A stretch of 64,000 nt of DNA, from positions 68,451,678 to 68,515,677 of the forward strand of contig CM042148.1 of the NCBI GenBank assembly GCA_023376005.1. Direction: 5' to 3'. Made by a program: the position numbers and the translations under genes. The DNA is from Doryteuthis pealeii. Taxonomy: Eukaryota; Mollusca; Cephalopoda; Myopsida; Loliginidae. The notes below the pieces were generated by a model. The model did no database searches and was not told the DNA's origin. It saw only the letters and a list, made by a program, of their open reading frames with translations. Shown here piece after piece: positions 52,626-63,786 of this stretch; the stretch's first letter is position 1, and every line of letters begins with the position of its first letter.

Positions 52626-52739
52626 TTATATTTGATATATGAAATGTCTGCATTTAACTGGTTCTTCATGGGAACAGGATGTGACACAGATATAGATAGA
52701 TAGATATGTCAAATCCTGTTCTCCATATATCTCTATATA

Positions 52740-53028
52740 TATTTACCAACCCTGCCGCAAGAGTAAGATGTGACACAAGATCAATTTCTTAAGCGGAGTT
52801 TAACAGGTTTGAATTCAGAGTTTTTCTACTGCTAGACTCTAGACTGGTTATCAAGCTGTGGTTAAAGAAACCACTGTCCTACTATTTACCCATAGCCGGG
52901 GAGAGAGTAGTTGGATGCATACCTCTCCCAAGGGTATTAGCGCTACGTGAAATGTAAACAGTCCAGGATTTGACCTCGGGTCGGTGAGTCCATATCCTAC
53001 AACTCTAACCATTACACCACACGCCTGT
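52740..53028 (-). mobile_element. SINE-B, full length
   Basis: Inverted copy, from TTTACCAACC through GACACAAGATCAATTTCTTA to CATTACACCACACGCC. A TA tract follows at 53040-53084. Confidence 0.9.
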
Positions 53029-53031
53029 ATA

Positions 53032-53079
<48 letters not shown>

Positions 53080-53087
<8 letters not shown>

Positions 53088-53272
53088 TCATTTGTCTCAC
53101 TTAAATGGTTTTTGTAATAGAAGGAAGATAACCGTAAAGTTGTTTTCTTGTGGGATGCTGCTTCCAGGATTTGTTGAAGACTGCAACATTCTTGTGTAGC
53201 TCTCATCAAATCTTTTTTCTAAGCAATTTGTTAGTGTGTCCAGCTGGTGCAGCTGTACAGTAGCATTGATAC
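53080..53272 (-). pseudogene. Family M fragment
   Basis: GTCTCATTTGTCTCACTTAA ... GGATGCTGCTTCCAGGATTT ... CATTCTTGTGTAGCTC follows the antisense family M order seen at 8.8 and 47.8 kb. Confidence 0.65.
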
Positions 53273-53280
53273 ATATAGAG

Positions 53281-53780
53281 GATTTTTATTATAAAAATGC
53301 AATGGCAAATGATTTTTACACTAAAAATGCATTGGAAATGATTTTTAATATAAAAATACATTGGAAATGATTTTTACTATAAAAATGTATTGGAAATGAT
53401 TTTTACTATAAAAATGCAATGGCAAATGATTTTTACTATAGAATTGCATTGGAAATAATTTTTACTCTAAAATGTAATGGCAAATGATTTTTACTATAAA
53501 AATGCATTGGAAATGAATTTTACTATAAAAATACAATGGCAAATGATTTTTATTATAAAAATGCATTGGAATTGATATTTACACTAAAAATGCAATGACA
53601 AATGATTTTTACTATAAAATTACATTGGAAATGATTTTTACTATAGAATTGCATTGGAAATAATTTTTACACTAAAATGCAATGGCAAATGATTTTTACA
53701 TTAAAAATTTATTGGAAATGATTTTTACTATAAAAATTCATTGGAAATGATTTTTACTATAGAATTACATTGGAAATAAT
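53281..53780 (+). repeat. 29-bp minisatellite S, about 17 units
   Basis: Same unit as at 5.6 kb, with AATGGCAAATGA and GAATTGCATTGG variants in alternation, ending at GGAAATAATTACTG. Confidence 0.9.
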
Positions 53781-53926
53781 TACTGTATTATATTCATTCC
53801 TCTGATTCAAATAAGAAAGAATTTGAGATGTGCTAATGATCTGCTAATTCTGGAAATGCTGTGGATGCCCCTGGTATCAAGGTGGGGATAGGAGAAGCCA
53901 AACTATGGGTATCAGAAACATAGTAT

Positions 53927-53934
<8 letters not shown>

Positions 53935-53966
<32 letters not shown>

Positions 53967-54103
53967 TCACAAAAATAAAAATATTATGGAATAACCAAAT
54001 AATAATTGAGTGTAAAAATAGAATTGATATTTTGTAAAGATCTTCTAAGTGTGCTAATTCTGTAATTTTTGTCAGGGTAGTATATTACATCAGCACCAAT
54101 TAT

Positions 54104-54151
<48 letters not shown>

Positions 54152-54204
54152 TCTCTCTGTTGAACAAGTGAATGAAAGTATTAAAATAATTAAAAAAACA
54201 CTGT

Positions 54205-54255
<51 letters not shown>
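53935..54255. repeat. TA and two (GA)n tracts
   Basis: TA at 53935-53960; GA at 54107-54148 and 54208-54252, the two GA tracts separated by a 60-bp spacer. Confidence 0.9.
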
Positions 54256-54514
54256 GTTGTGGTGGTGGTGGGTGGTGTGATGGTGAGATTGTAGCAGTTC
54301 TGAAGTGAATAGCAATTCAACATACATCGGCATTACTCTACCCTTTTTGTCTTCTGTGTGTCTTTGTATATGTTTGTATCACACATGCATTTTCATTATC
54401 CTATTTTCTGTAATTACTTGTAATCAGATATCCCTAAGCATTCAAACGACATTTGTCGATCATTGCTAAAGCGAGACACATTTAATGAAGGATGAAGAAA
54501 AAAGCATCCAAAAT

Positions 54515-54845
54515 CAACCCGCCCTGTCGGTGGGGCATTAGAATGCACCGACTGCACCTCTGCAGAGGGGTAAGACTCCCCCAATGGGGCCACCTGTTGG
54601 GTGGCGACCTGTGATGCTTAAGGATAGAACCCAGGTGGCTGAGCAGTCCATGACTTGCAATATTCCACTTTAGGCTTTTCTTGGACTAGACGGCGGTCAG
54701 AGAGGCCCCTCCGATTAATCGGCTGGCCATGTCAAGCCCTAGCACCTATATGATAACTCCAACCCTATTGCCCTTATGGCAAGCCCCAATCCTTCTTATC
54801 ATATGGGTGCTAGAAGGCGGTGGCTGAGGGTCTACATGTCCTGGG
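54515..54845 (-). mobile_element. Repeat L, copy 2, without inverted duplication
   Basis: Inverted match to 35135-35610, ending GGTCTACATGTCCTGGGA where repeat D starts, so L and D may belong to one element. Confidence 0.75.
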
Positions 54846-55110
54846 AATGACGTTAAACTCTATCTGATGGTGAGGTTCCAGTTCTGGAGGTTTAGGGAAT
54901 GTGGAGCACCCCTTCATCACCATTGCTCCCTGGTCCACTATGACCCGGAGTGGTAGTACCTGTTAGGGTCCCATCTATGGGTTGAATAGAAAAACATGAG
55001 TTTATAAACAAAATTATATTATGCATTAAGAATGAATTTATTTCACAACTTTGTCGGCATTAAATGACCCACCGAGGTTGATATGCCATAAAACAAACCA
55101 GACTAAAATC
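54846..55110 (+). mobile_element. Dispersed repeat D, copy 3
   Basis: Same blocks as 13100-13440 (GACGTTAAACTCTATCTGAT ... GGTTGATATGCCATAAAACA), followed by (AACC)n-like at 55113-55155. Confidence 0.7.
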
Positions 55111-55284
55111 AACCAATCAACCAACCATCCAACCAACCATTCAACCAACTAACAATCAAAAGTATTTTCATTTTTTTAATAAATACAAAATTCGTGTGAA
55201 ATCTCTTTAGAGATTCCCTACATTTTAAAAAATTAACGATTACTATTATCAAATGGGAATAGGTTCTTGAAACAATATTTTTTT

Positions 55285-55438
55285 AAAAATTATAAAACTA
55301 ACTGCTAACCCTAACCCTAACCCCTAACCCTAACCCTGATCCCTATCCCTAACAAACAACTGGATGTTGACGGTGCAAAGTGAAACATGTCCTTCTGAAA
55401 CCAGGTCGTCCCTGGGGTGCTTAAAGATAACTTGGTCC
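55285..55438. mobile_element. Family E element, left part missing, copy 4
   Basis: It retains the CCCTAA tract (AACCCTAACCCTAACCCCTA), right arm (AACAAACAACTGGATGTTGA) and end CTTGGTCC at 55438. The left arm is absent. Confidence 0.8.
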
Positions 55439-55567
55439 AAAACAACTTTGGCATTAAATAACCCAATATGGGTTGACATGCTCTAATGCCTAACTACCCA
55501 ACCAAGTTCAAATTTTACAAAATCAATCAAGGTATCAAGTGGCAACTTTATTCTACTTAAATTTTTT

Positions 55568-55817
55568 GGACCATGTGACCTTTAGGCACCCCTTGTTGAT
55601 CTTGATTAAGAAAGGATATGTTTTTCATTTACACCGTCAATATCCAGTTGTTTTAACAGACGATTTTAAGATTTAAAAAAATTTATAAAACTACCACCTA
55701 ACCCTAACTCCTAACCCTAACCCCTAACAAACAACCGGATATTGATGGTGTAACATGTGAAAAACATGTCCTTTCTTAATCGAGATCAAAAAGGGGTACC
55801 TAAAGGTAATATGGTCC
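55568..55817. mobile_element. Family E TIR element, copy 5
   Basis: It begins GGACCATGTGACC and ends ATATGGTCC. The TSD AATTTTTT is exact at 55560-55567 and 55818-55825. The loop holds CCTAACCCTAACTCCTAACC. Confidence 0.9.
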
Positions 55818-55847
55818 AATTTTTTAATCTATATATTACTAAAATGG

Positions 55848-55848
<1 letters not shown>

Positions 55849-55902
<54 letters not shown>

Positions 55903-56057
55903 TCTTTTTCTAGTATTGGAAAATTGAAAATAAAGTGGTCGATTACAGGTGTAAAAGCTGAATTGACAAAAAGTGGCTAACATGTTGCTTGGAAACAAAT
56001 GGTAATCAATTGCACCTTAAATGTATTGTACACTATAATGAATATCTCTTTCCCTCC

Positions 56058-56147
<90 letters not shown>
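55849..56147. repeat. (TA)n and palindromic (CT)n(TA)n(GA)n
   Basis: TA at 55849-55899; 56055-56147 is CT, TA, then GA of similar lengths, a self-complementary compound tract. Confidence 0.9.
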
Positions 56148-56150
<3 letters not shown>

Positions 56151-56259
56151 TGACAAAAATCAACAATACATAGTGACTATCAGACCATGAAGTGTGTGTG
56201 TGCGTGTGTGTGTGGCTGTGGGTGCAACTATAACCCAGCCAAAAATTGCACATAGAATC

Positions 56260-56292
<33 letters not shown>

Positions 56293-56730
56293 TTGGTTCT
56301 TTATTTCTTCATCTCTTTCATCTACAGTAAATCATATTTTCTTTTTTCTTTATTCCTATCTTTTTTACTGTATCTCATTTTTCTTGGTCATTAATCATAT
56401 TTTTTCTGTGTTTCTTTCTTTCTTTCTTTCTTTTTTCTTTCTTTCTTTATCAATTCTATTTGCTTCTTTCTTTCTTTCTTTATTTTGTTTCCGTCTTTTT
56501 TTCTTTCTTTCTGTTTTTCTTTCTTTCCTTCTTTCTTTCTTTATTCATTTTGCTTCTTTCTTTCTTTTTTTCTTTCTTCTCTTTCTCTATTTATTTATTT
56601 TACTTCTTCTTTTTTTTTCTTTCTTTCTTTCTTTCTTTCTCTATCTATTTTATTTTATTTGCTTCTTTCTTTCTTTCTTTGCAGTGACTCTTTTTTTCTT
56701 TATCCTGAATCATATTTTCTTTCTTTCTTA
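56260..56730. repeat. (CTTT)n polypyrimidine tract
   Basis: About 470 bp of CTTT/TTTC with interruptions; three overlapping Phe/Leu/Ser frames (up to 161 residues) are only translations of it. Confidence 0.95.
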
Positions 56731-56734
56731 AAAT

Positions 56735-57215
56735 ACTCCAATAAAACAATTTCCAGTTTGCAACTGAATTTTCTTAATCAACGTAACAAAAATCACTATC
56801 AAATGATAATTAGAATCCTTCACTCCTTCCTAAATAGAAGTATCAATATCATCATAGACCACAGTTACAATGAGAACCTGTTGCATTCCTAGGGAATCTC
56901 ATTTGTTGATAAAATTGAAAACAGATAAGACTTTTCCCAAATCTTATTTGCTCGAATGTGTAGGAGAGTCTTCCAGTTGCTCATTTTGATAATAGATATT
57001 ATTAACGTTAATGGTATTGTCTATGTTGTGGAAGCAAACCATAGACTGTGCAATGAGATGTCTACTCTTTGGAATGGATTCATCAGAGTTAACTTTACTT
57101 TATTCTGAAAGTCTTCTGATAAAATAAAGTTACCAATTATGAAGTCTTGTTTCATCTTACTATTGTATCTCCAGAGACTAGAATCTTAAAGTAATGTATG
57201 AAGTTGCATGGAGAT
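56735..57215. other. No recognisable feature
   Basis: Unique-looking; nothing supported. Confidence 0.5.
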
Positions 57216-57219
57216 ATGC

Positions 57220-57777
57220 AGTATTAAAAAGTATTGAGGCTGAAGTTGTATTTTATAAGACAAAAATGAAAAAGGAATACATATTAATTTTTAAAAGTAT
57301 TGAGGCTGAAGTTGAATTTTATAAGACAAAAATGAACAAGGAATTACATATTAATTTTCAAAAGTATTGAGGCTGAAGCTGAATTTTATAAGACAAAAAT
57401 GAACAAGGAATTACATATTAATTTTCAAAAGTATTGAGGCTGAAGTTGTATTTTTTAAGACAAAAAATGAACAAGGAATTACATATTAATTTTCAAAAGT
57501 ATTAAGGCTGAATGTAAGACAAAAATGAACAAGGAATTACATATTAATTTTCAAAAGTATTAAGCTGAAGCTGTATTTTATAAGACAAAAATGAACAAGG
57601 AATTACATATTAATTTTCAAAAGTATTTAAGGCTGAAGCTGAATTTTATAAGACAAAAATGAACAAGGAATACATATTAATTTCAAAAGTATTAAGGCTG
57701 AAGCTGAATTTTATAAGACAAAAATGAACAAGGAATTCATATTAATTTTCAAAAGTATTGAGGCTGAAGTTGTATTT
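57220..57777. repeat. 67-bp minisatellite T, about 8 units
   Basis: Unit: AAAAGTATTGAGGCTGAAGT, TGTATTTTATAAGACAAAAA, TGAACAAGGAATTACATATT, AATTTTC. Units differ by few substitutions and short deletions. Confidence 0.95.
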
Positions 57778-57782
57778 TATAC

Positions 57783-57958
57783 AAATTTACTAACCCTCCG
57801 CACAAGTACGATGAGACACATCATCAATTTCTTATGTGGAGTTTAACAGGTTTGAATTTAGAGTTTTCTTTCTCCTAGAATGGTTGACTAAACAAGGTTA
57901 AAAAGCCCAGTCCTCTACTAATTTACTAATTACCCATAGCTAGAGGGAGGGAAGTTGG
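57783..57958 (-). mobile_element. SINE-B, 3' two-thirds
   Basis: Inverted copy from ACTAACCCTCCGCACAAGTA to CCCATAGCTAGAGGG. The head is lost. Confidence 0.8.
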
Positions 57959-57959
57959 A

Positions 57960-58615
57960 AGAAATAATTTTCTTTTACAATAAATTATTTGGGTATTTTT
58001 TTGTTGACACTGGACATGACAAACAACAAGGAACACATATATATAAAGGATATTATACTATGTTTTTATTCTTCACTGTGTGTAGCAGGATAGTGGTCAA
58101 AGAGAGTTCAGGAGCTGTCAGGAGTTTGAACTGTGAGTAATAACTGCTTCAGCCAAAGTATTAACAGTTTATATAATCTTAAAATTCCCACATGGCCACA
58201 CCTCTTTGACTGTGACACCCATGTAGTTTTTTTGCAGGTATACCTCTTGCTCATGTAGCTTGTTTTCATTGGTCATAGGCTACACCCATGCTTTTCCTGT
58301 GTCTGATCATTGGCCATGAGTTACATCAAACGCATTTCCTGTTTTTTTAATTAAAATTTTTTTATTGTAGGCTATGTTTACACTATGTCTTTATCCATAT
58401 ATATCCTGTGTTCATGCATTGGTTATCCCACCTGTCTTCTGGTAGTCACTTTGTTGATTTTATCCATGGATATATCTTTCAGTGTCACTTCTGTCAAGGC
58501 AATATATTACAAATAAATATGGACTTTTTTAAAATATTTAATTAACTTTTTTTTTCAATAATAAAATTTGAAAACCATTTTTTTTAAAACAATGTTAAAA
58601 CAATTGTTAACTTAT
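57960..58615. other. Unrecognised; diverged CATTGG repeats
   Basis: CATTGGTCATAGGCTACACC, CATTGGCCATGAGTTACATC and CATTGGTTATCCCACC lie about 60-140 bp apart, and ATGTTTACACTATG between them, suggesting an old tandem repeat. A TTATTCTTCACTGTGTGTAG near 58070-58089 looks like an acceptor but no consistent exon follows. Confidence 0.35.
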
Positions 58616-58620
58616 TGCAG

Positions 58621-58778
58621 AATTCAGAAGAAAAGCAACCAGTTTATTTTCCCAAAAAAGCAGATCAAAAGAGTATAAAAGGCTGGCTCCTGCTGGAAAT
58701 TTGAAGGGAGCATTCCGTTTAAAAAAGCTGAAAAATCTGGGAGTGCATATCTTGAAGAAGACTCAGGTTACAGATGAT
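58621..58778 (+). CDS. Candidate exon, unknown gene
   Basis: AACTTATTGCAG at 58609-58620 could be a splice acceptor. One of the three following frames stays open for 52 codons: FRRKATSLFSQKSRSKEYKR, LAPAGNLKGAFRLKKLKNLG, VHILKKTQVTDD, then TAA. The composition is ordinary, it is not a repeat of this window, and CAG|GTTACAG before the stop could alternatively be a donor. The peptide is basic with an amphipathic LKKLKNLG stretch. The branch/pyrimidine tract is weak, and no homologue is recognised. Confidence 0.3.
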
Positions 58779-58873
58779 TAATTGTAATTTGAAATTGATT
58801 GTATCCCCCTCCCCTGAAATGGAGAAGGGGGAGACCCTAACTTCATCTGTAATTATTTTATCATGGTTTCTTT

Positions 58874-58876
<3 letters not shown>

Positions 58877-58942
<66 letters not shown>
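58877..58942. repeat. (GA)n microsatellite
   Basis: About 33 GA units. Confidence 0.95.
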
Positions 58943-58946
<4 letters not shown>

Positions 58947-59201
58947 TAAATAGGAGCTTTTGGTGGTGACCTACATTGCAAGACAACAGTCAAAAAATAG
59001 TCAAAATGGGGGGGGGTAGATGGTCTTTTTTAGGTAAAAATGCTGATTAAAATGACATATTAGTTTATTAGATCTTAAAGATAATTTGCTTAGATCAACA
59101 CTGAATGGCATGTATATCTATGTTCATATATATATATTTTTTTCATTTGTATTTTTAGCACACACACACACATATGTTATATATATATATATATATATAT
59201 A

Positions 59202-59461
59202 AAGTAAAAGTAAAATCGTCGGGGCAGCCTAATGTTGGTATGAGCCATACAGCAAGGGAGTCTATCCCCTTTTCACTAGTGCCAGACCAAGGAGATTGTT
59301 TTTTTGCATCTGAGATGGAGCGCCACACCTACCAACAGCTCCTTACTTTACCGCATAGATCCCTGTGCTACTCATAATGCTGAGTTGGCGAGGACCGGTA
59401 TCGAACTAGGAACCTTGTGGTTTCTAGCCGAACGCTCTACCGACTGAACTAACCTGGCCCT

Positions 59462-59462
<1 letters not shown>
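59202..59462 (-). mobile_element. SINE-A copy
   Basis: Inverted full copy, with B box region GGTATCGAACTAGGAACC and A box CTCTACCGACTGAACTAACC on the plus strand. The next 60 bp are (TA)n and then TTAGGGCCAGGTTAGCTCA at 59499-59519, a head fragment inverted relative to it, so the end forms a palindrome. Confidence 0.9.
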
Positions 59463-59464
<2 letters not shown>

Positions 59465-59501
<37 letters not shown>

Positions 59502-59514
59502 AGGGCCAGGTTAG

Positions 59515-59567
<53 letters not shown>
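59465..59567. repeat. (TA)n tracts around a SINE-A head scrap
   Basis: TA at 59465-59497 and 59520-59567 with the 20-bp SINE-A head between. A J arm fragment (AAAGATGAGGACAATAGTGT) follows at 59578-59640. Confidence 0.85.
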
Positions 59568-59569
<2 letters not shown>

Positions 59570-59766
59570 GCCAAAATGTGGTTCAGCTAAGAATAAAGAT
59601 GAGGACAATAGTGTGAATAATCCAAATAATCCAAGATGAGGATATTAGTTGAAGAGCATCATTCTTTAATATAGTAACTATTAATATGTTTTTGGGACTT
59701 GGATTTTGGAACTCTGCTACCCAATCATAGAATTGATTCAAGGCATAGATTCAAAGAGATTTATGA

Positions 59767-60051
59767 AGAGCTGGAATAACACATTGTCTTCAAGTGACGG
59801 ATGAGACATTACATGAGAAATTGCTTAGACTCAACTATTATTACTCTAGCAATCAATTGAGTCGTGATTCCAGAAAATCTATTGATGCTGATAAAGATAG
59901 TGGAGACAATGAATCATTGTCTTCACTACCTTCATCATCTGATTCGGATGAGCAGATATATCTTGAGAGATTCCACTCTAATACAATGTTGTCTGTCTGT
60001 AACCGAAACTACATCACTAAATACGTCACAATAACCACAGGTATTGCATAG
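59767..60051 (+). CDS. Candidate exon running into a tandem repeat
   Basis: Open frame without an ATG at its start: TDETLHEKLLRLNYYYSSNQ, LSRDSRKSIDADKDSGDNES, LSSLPSSSDSDEQ, then residues from the first tandem-repeat unit. The acidic Ser-rich segment looks like a regulatory linker in a cytosolic protein, but I recognise no family. ATTGTCTTCAAG is the best acceptor upstream. Its start QVTDE resembles the QVTDD end of the 58.6-kb candidate, which may be chance. Donor not identified. Confidence 0.25.
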   Translation, partial: RAGITHCLQVTDETLHEKLLRLNYYYSSNQLSRDSRKSIDADKDSGDNESLSSLPSSSDSDEQIYLERFHSNTMLSVCNRNYITKYVTITTGIA

Positions 60052-60345
60052 TCTATCAATGAGTATTTCATTTATAGTTGAAATCGGATATATCTTGAGA
60101 GATTCCGCTCTAATACAATGTCTGTCTGTCTGTCTGTAACCGAAACTATATCACTAATTACGTCACAATACCCACAGGTATTGCATAGTCTATTAATGAG
60201 TATTTAATTTATAGTCGAAATCGGATATATCTTGAGAGATTCCGCTCTAATACAATGTCTGTCTATCTGTAACCGAAACTACATCACTAATTGCATCACA
60301 ATATCCACAGGTATTACATAGTCTATCAATGAGTATTTCATTTAT
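59950..60345. repeat. Tandem repeat U, three units of about 130 bp
   Basis: GATATATCTTGAGAGATTCC ... TACATCACTAATTACGTCAC ... GTATTGCATAGTCTATCAAT recurs from 59955, 60087 and 60222. Only the first unit joins the candidate exon. Confidence 0.9.
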
Positions 60346-60349
60346 AGTC

Positions 60350-60860
60350 GAAATCATTGATATACATAGAAGAATAAATCATATTTATTAACGCTATCTC
60401 TATGAAACTCTGAGTAAGATTTGCCTTAAAATAGCCTACATTATTAGTGCATTTAAAATCCTGCAATGTGTCTTATAAATCACTAAGAATTAAGGGGTGA
60501 CATAATATATGATGTGGTTAATTTGCATACGGGTTTTAACAAAACTGGGTTTAATAAATAATTAGTGTTATTGATCTTTAATATTATTGTTTTAGTCTCC
60601 AGTGTATTTAAATCAATCTTACAGATGATTCTATATAGAAACCAATTAAAATATAATTGAAATGAGGAATCTTTATATATGCATTCTTATTTAATTTTGT
60701 TTGTCTTTTTAATTTAATATACAGTATGTCCACAAATTCTATGTGCACTTTAGCGAATTTATTAATTTAAAGAGCATATGGACTTTGTGGACACCCTATA
60801 TTTCATTATATTAAGACAAATACTTAAATCCGGAAGGCGTATATTCTATGCTAGTACAAA
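60350..60860. other. No recognisable feature
   Basis: AT-rich; AGTATGTCCACAAATTCTAT at 60724 and GGACTTTGTGGACACC at 60779 form a loose inverted pair reminiscent of a mariner-like end, but no TA-flanked boundary was established. Confidence 0.4.
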
Positions 60861-60861
60861 T

Positions 60862-61075
60862 AAGTAAGTTGGCAGAATGGCCTATTGTTGCGAGGAAGTC
60901 TATCCCCTTTTTGCTGGTACTAGACCAGGAAGATTGGTTTTGCTGACATGGAGTGTCAAACCTAGCATCAGCTCCAACAATCTGTGCTACTCATGCATTT
61001 AGTTGGTGGGGACTAGTATCAAACCAGGAACCTGTGATTCCTAGGCAGGTGGTCTACCGACAGCCAAACTGGCCC
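60862..61075 (-). mobile_element. SINE-A copy, diverged
   Basis: Inverted; a 30-bp internal deletion removes part of the body, and CACTTACTTTACC-type blocks are missing. Confidence 0.75.
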
Positions 61076-61084
61076 TTAATCTTC

Positions 61085-62035
61085 ACATAGTTATAGGGAT
61101 TCAAGAATTCCTAATACAAAAATTTATACTCAATATTATAGTATCAAGTATTCTCATCTGATATAAATAATTTACCCACAATTTAATAATTTCAAGTGTT
61201 CCTATTTAATGCAAATAAATTACACATAGTTATATGGTTTCAAGAATTCATATCTAATACAAATAATTTACACACAGTTATATGATTTTAAAACAATTCT
61301 GTGAAATTATGTGTACACAATTTTAGAGTTTCAAGTATTCTTATCTATCATTTGCACATGGTTATATGGTTTCAAGTATTCCTATCTAATACAAATAATT
61401 TGCATACACATACGGTTTGAAACATTTCAAATACAAATAATCCATACACAGTTTTATGGTATCAAGTATTCTTATCTAATACAAATAATTTGCTCACAGA
61501 TAGATATATATGATTTCAAGTATTTCTCTTAGATACAAATGATTTTCTCAGTTATGGGCCGGGTTAGCTCAGTCGGTAGAGCGTTCGGCTAGAAAGCCAC
61601 AAGGTTCCTAGTTTGATACAGGTCCTCGCCAACTCAGCGTATGAGTAGCACAGGGATCTGTGCAGTAAAGTAAGGAGCTGATGGTAGGTGTGGCACTCCA
61701 CCTCAGATGCTAAAAAACAATCTCCTTGGTCTAGCGCTATTGAAAAGGGGATAGACTCCCTCGCTGACTGGCTGATACCGACTTTAGGCCACCCCGTCGA
61801 CTTTACTTTTTTTATATATCAAGCATTTCTGTGAAAATATATATCACTTGTACATGATTATAGGGTTTCAAATATTCCCATCAAATACAAATATTTTACA
61901 TAAGGTTGTATAACTTCAAGTATTCATATTTAATACAAATAATTTGCACACAGTTATGTGGTTTCAAGTATTCTTCATATAAATAATTCACACTCAGTTA
62001 TATGGTTTCAAATATTCCTATCCAATGACTGCTGA
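61085..62035. repeat. About 46-bp minisatellite split by SINE-A
   Basis: Unit: ACACAGTTATATGGTTTCAA, GTATTCCTATCTAATACAAA, TAATTT. About ten units precede the SINE and four follow, with phase kept only roughly. Confidence 0.8.
61556..61810 (+). mobile_element. SINE-A copy inside a minisatellite
   Basis: GGGCCGGGTTAGCTCAGTCG head, GGTTCCTAGTTTGATACA B box, full body to CCACCCCGTCGACTTTACTT and a T-rich tail. A clear TSD was not found. Confidence 0.9.
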
Positions 62036-62039
62036 AGCA

Positions 62040-62340
62040 AACTGAAGGAACCTTCTTGTCATAATCGGGAGCTTTCATGGAACTCTGAACCCAACCCTTT
62101 CTTCAATCCACGGGTGTATACTGTTCTCATTCTCCTAACCATGAGTGGGTACAAGTGTTAAGCTGTGTTAATTATTATTCTGTGTTACTGACCCAGAATA
62201 TATGATATTTCTCTGAATTTTTTAGATCAGGCATGATAATTTGTATTATTTTGATTATTTGGACTATTGTCCTCATTTTTATTGTTATCTGTACAACATT
62301 TCGGTTGATGTGCCCTCCAGCCTTCTTCAGGTTTTTTTGT
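62040..62340 (-). mobile_element. tRNA-Arg-like SINE body and J arm
   Basis: 62045-62190 matches the SINE body of the 17.5-kb element (AATCGGGAGC, CTCTGAACCCAACCCTTT, TCCACGGGTGTAT); its tRNA head is missing. A J left arm (AGGCATGATAATTTGTATTA to CAGCCTTCTTCAGG) follows. Confidence 0.7.
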
Positions 62341-62349
62341 CAGTTTCAG

Positions 62350-63210
62350 TCGCTATCTTGAATGAGAGTCTGATATTTTTTTGTGCAAATTCTTTGTTTT
62401 GTTTGTGTTTGTTCTCTATTTTACAGCTACTTTAACCATTATTCATGAATCCTGAAGGGCAGCAGTGATATGGAAAGAGAAAGAAGAAAATTGTGAGGTC
62501 TGATGGTCAAGAAAGCATAAATCCATTTCTTATGGAAAATATTGTTTCAGTTTTCGAACAAATTGGTTCTTGAACATAATTTTGGAATGAGTTATGTTCA
62601 AGAATTGCGGTTTCACTGTACTCAGGAACTGTTGGTGTTAAGTATTTGGCCACCATCCTTGGCCAGTTGTAAAAGAACTTAAAGTAAATAAGTAAGTAAG
62701 TCAATAAGTCCTTGTGGTATAGTGTCCTTTAGGTCCGACGTCCAAGATGATCCAAGTAACAATGAGCTAAGATTAGAATCAGGCCAGTATAAATACACCA
62801 ACAGCAGCAGCAGCACTGCCAGTGATTGGATAAGAAGGCTGGTCACATGGGAGTCGACAAGTCTATAAGTAGAAGTAACCATTTGCCTCATGCCTTATAT
62901 ACTCAAAAATTCCAACAGTTGGAGAGCTATTTCATTTGTTTCTTCCTTATTTGTTTTCTATAACACCCTTTTGAAAATTTTAGCGAAATGTTACACCTGA
63001 CCATTTGATCTTGGATGTAAGTGTTGTTTCATGTTCTGTAGAATAATGCTAGCAAAATCTTTTAAAGTTACCTGATAGGAATTGCATTGCATTATCTGCT
63101 ACTATAGTATCTGACACACCAAATCTTGAAAATAATTTAATGAAGAAACTTTAATATAGAAGTAGAAGTAGGTCTCCTAAATTAACAAAAACAGATTTAT
63201 TTGACCAATA
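62350..63210. other. No gene; hairpin and promoter-like patch
   Basis: 62567-62604 is a hairpin (TTCTTGAACATAA/TTATGTTCAAGAA). 62785-62830 has CAGTATAAATACACC and, further on, AGTGATTGGATAAG (inverse of CCAAT), perhaps an LTR promoter, without boundaries. (AAGT)n is at 62685-62702. Confidence 0.35.
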
Positions 63211-63212
63211 AA

Positions 63213-63325
63213 AGGAACCCTAACAGCTACTACCACTCCATGTGGACCTGAGAGTAATGACAATGAGGAGGAGTGACTCGATACACCCCAGAGTTCAAGA
63301 CCTGGAGATTCACTACACAGGACAT
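63213..63325 (-). mobile_element. Dispersed repeat D fragment, copy 4
   Basis: GGAACCCTAACAGCTACTAC and TGTGGACCTGAGAGTAATGA match the inverted repeat D at 38.3 kb. Confidence 0.6.
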
Positions 63326-63735
63326 CTTTTTTTGTGTGTGTGTGTGGGGGGGGGGAGTCTTATCTCTCTGTAATGGATACAGCCAGTGTTTTCTAAACCC
63401 AGATGAATGGGCAATGAAATGGTTCTTCTGTAGTGACTGATGAGATATTTTACCAAATTGACACTGTTCAAAATCATGCTGGTCCCAAGTGATATTTTTA
63501 ATCAGCTGAGACCAGCATAAGAAAAAGCAGAGAAAAACAAGAATCATGTCCTGAATTCAGAAACAGTTGTTGATGATGATAATGATGATGATAATGATCA
63601 TCATCACTGTAAGCAATTCTTCCTCTTCTGATAAACTTCAACTCTCTTTTAATCACATTTTCTTTTACACTCTATTTTTCACTTTATTTCTTTCTTTTGA
63701 TATACTAATGACTTTTTCTTTCTCAATTTCTTTCT

Positions 63736-63737
<2 letters not shown>

Positions 63738-63786
<49 letters not shown>

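Noticed and set aside
56246..56731. 161-residue Phe/Ser/Leu-rich frame, the longest in the window
   Set aside because: It lies entirely in a (CTTT)n tract, and two other frames of the same strand are also open.
58070..58135. Small exon between GTGTGTAG and GTGAGTAA
   Set aside because: Splice-like ends exist, but joining it in the available frames to the 58.6-kb candidate gives a stop or the wrong phase.
60724..60795. Mariner-like inverted ends (GTCCACAAA / TTTGTGGAC)
   Set aside because: Only about 9-10 bp pair, only about 60 bp apart, and no TA duplication or second copy was found.
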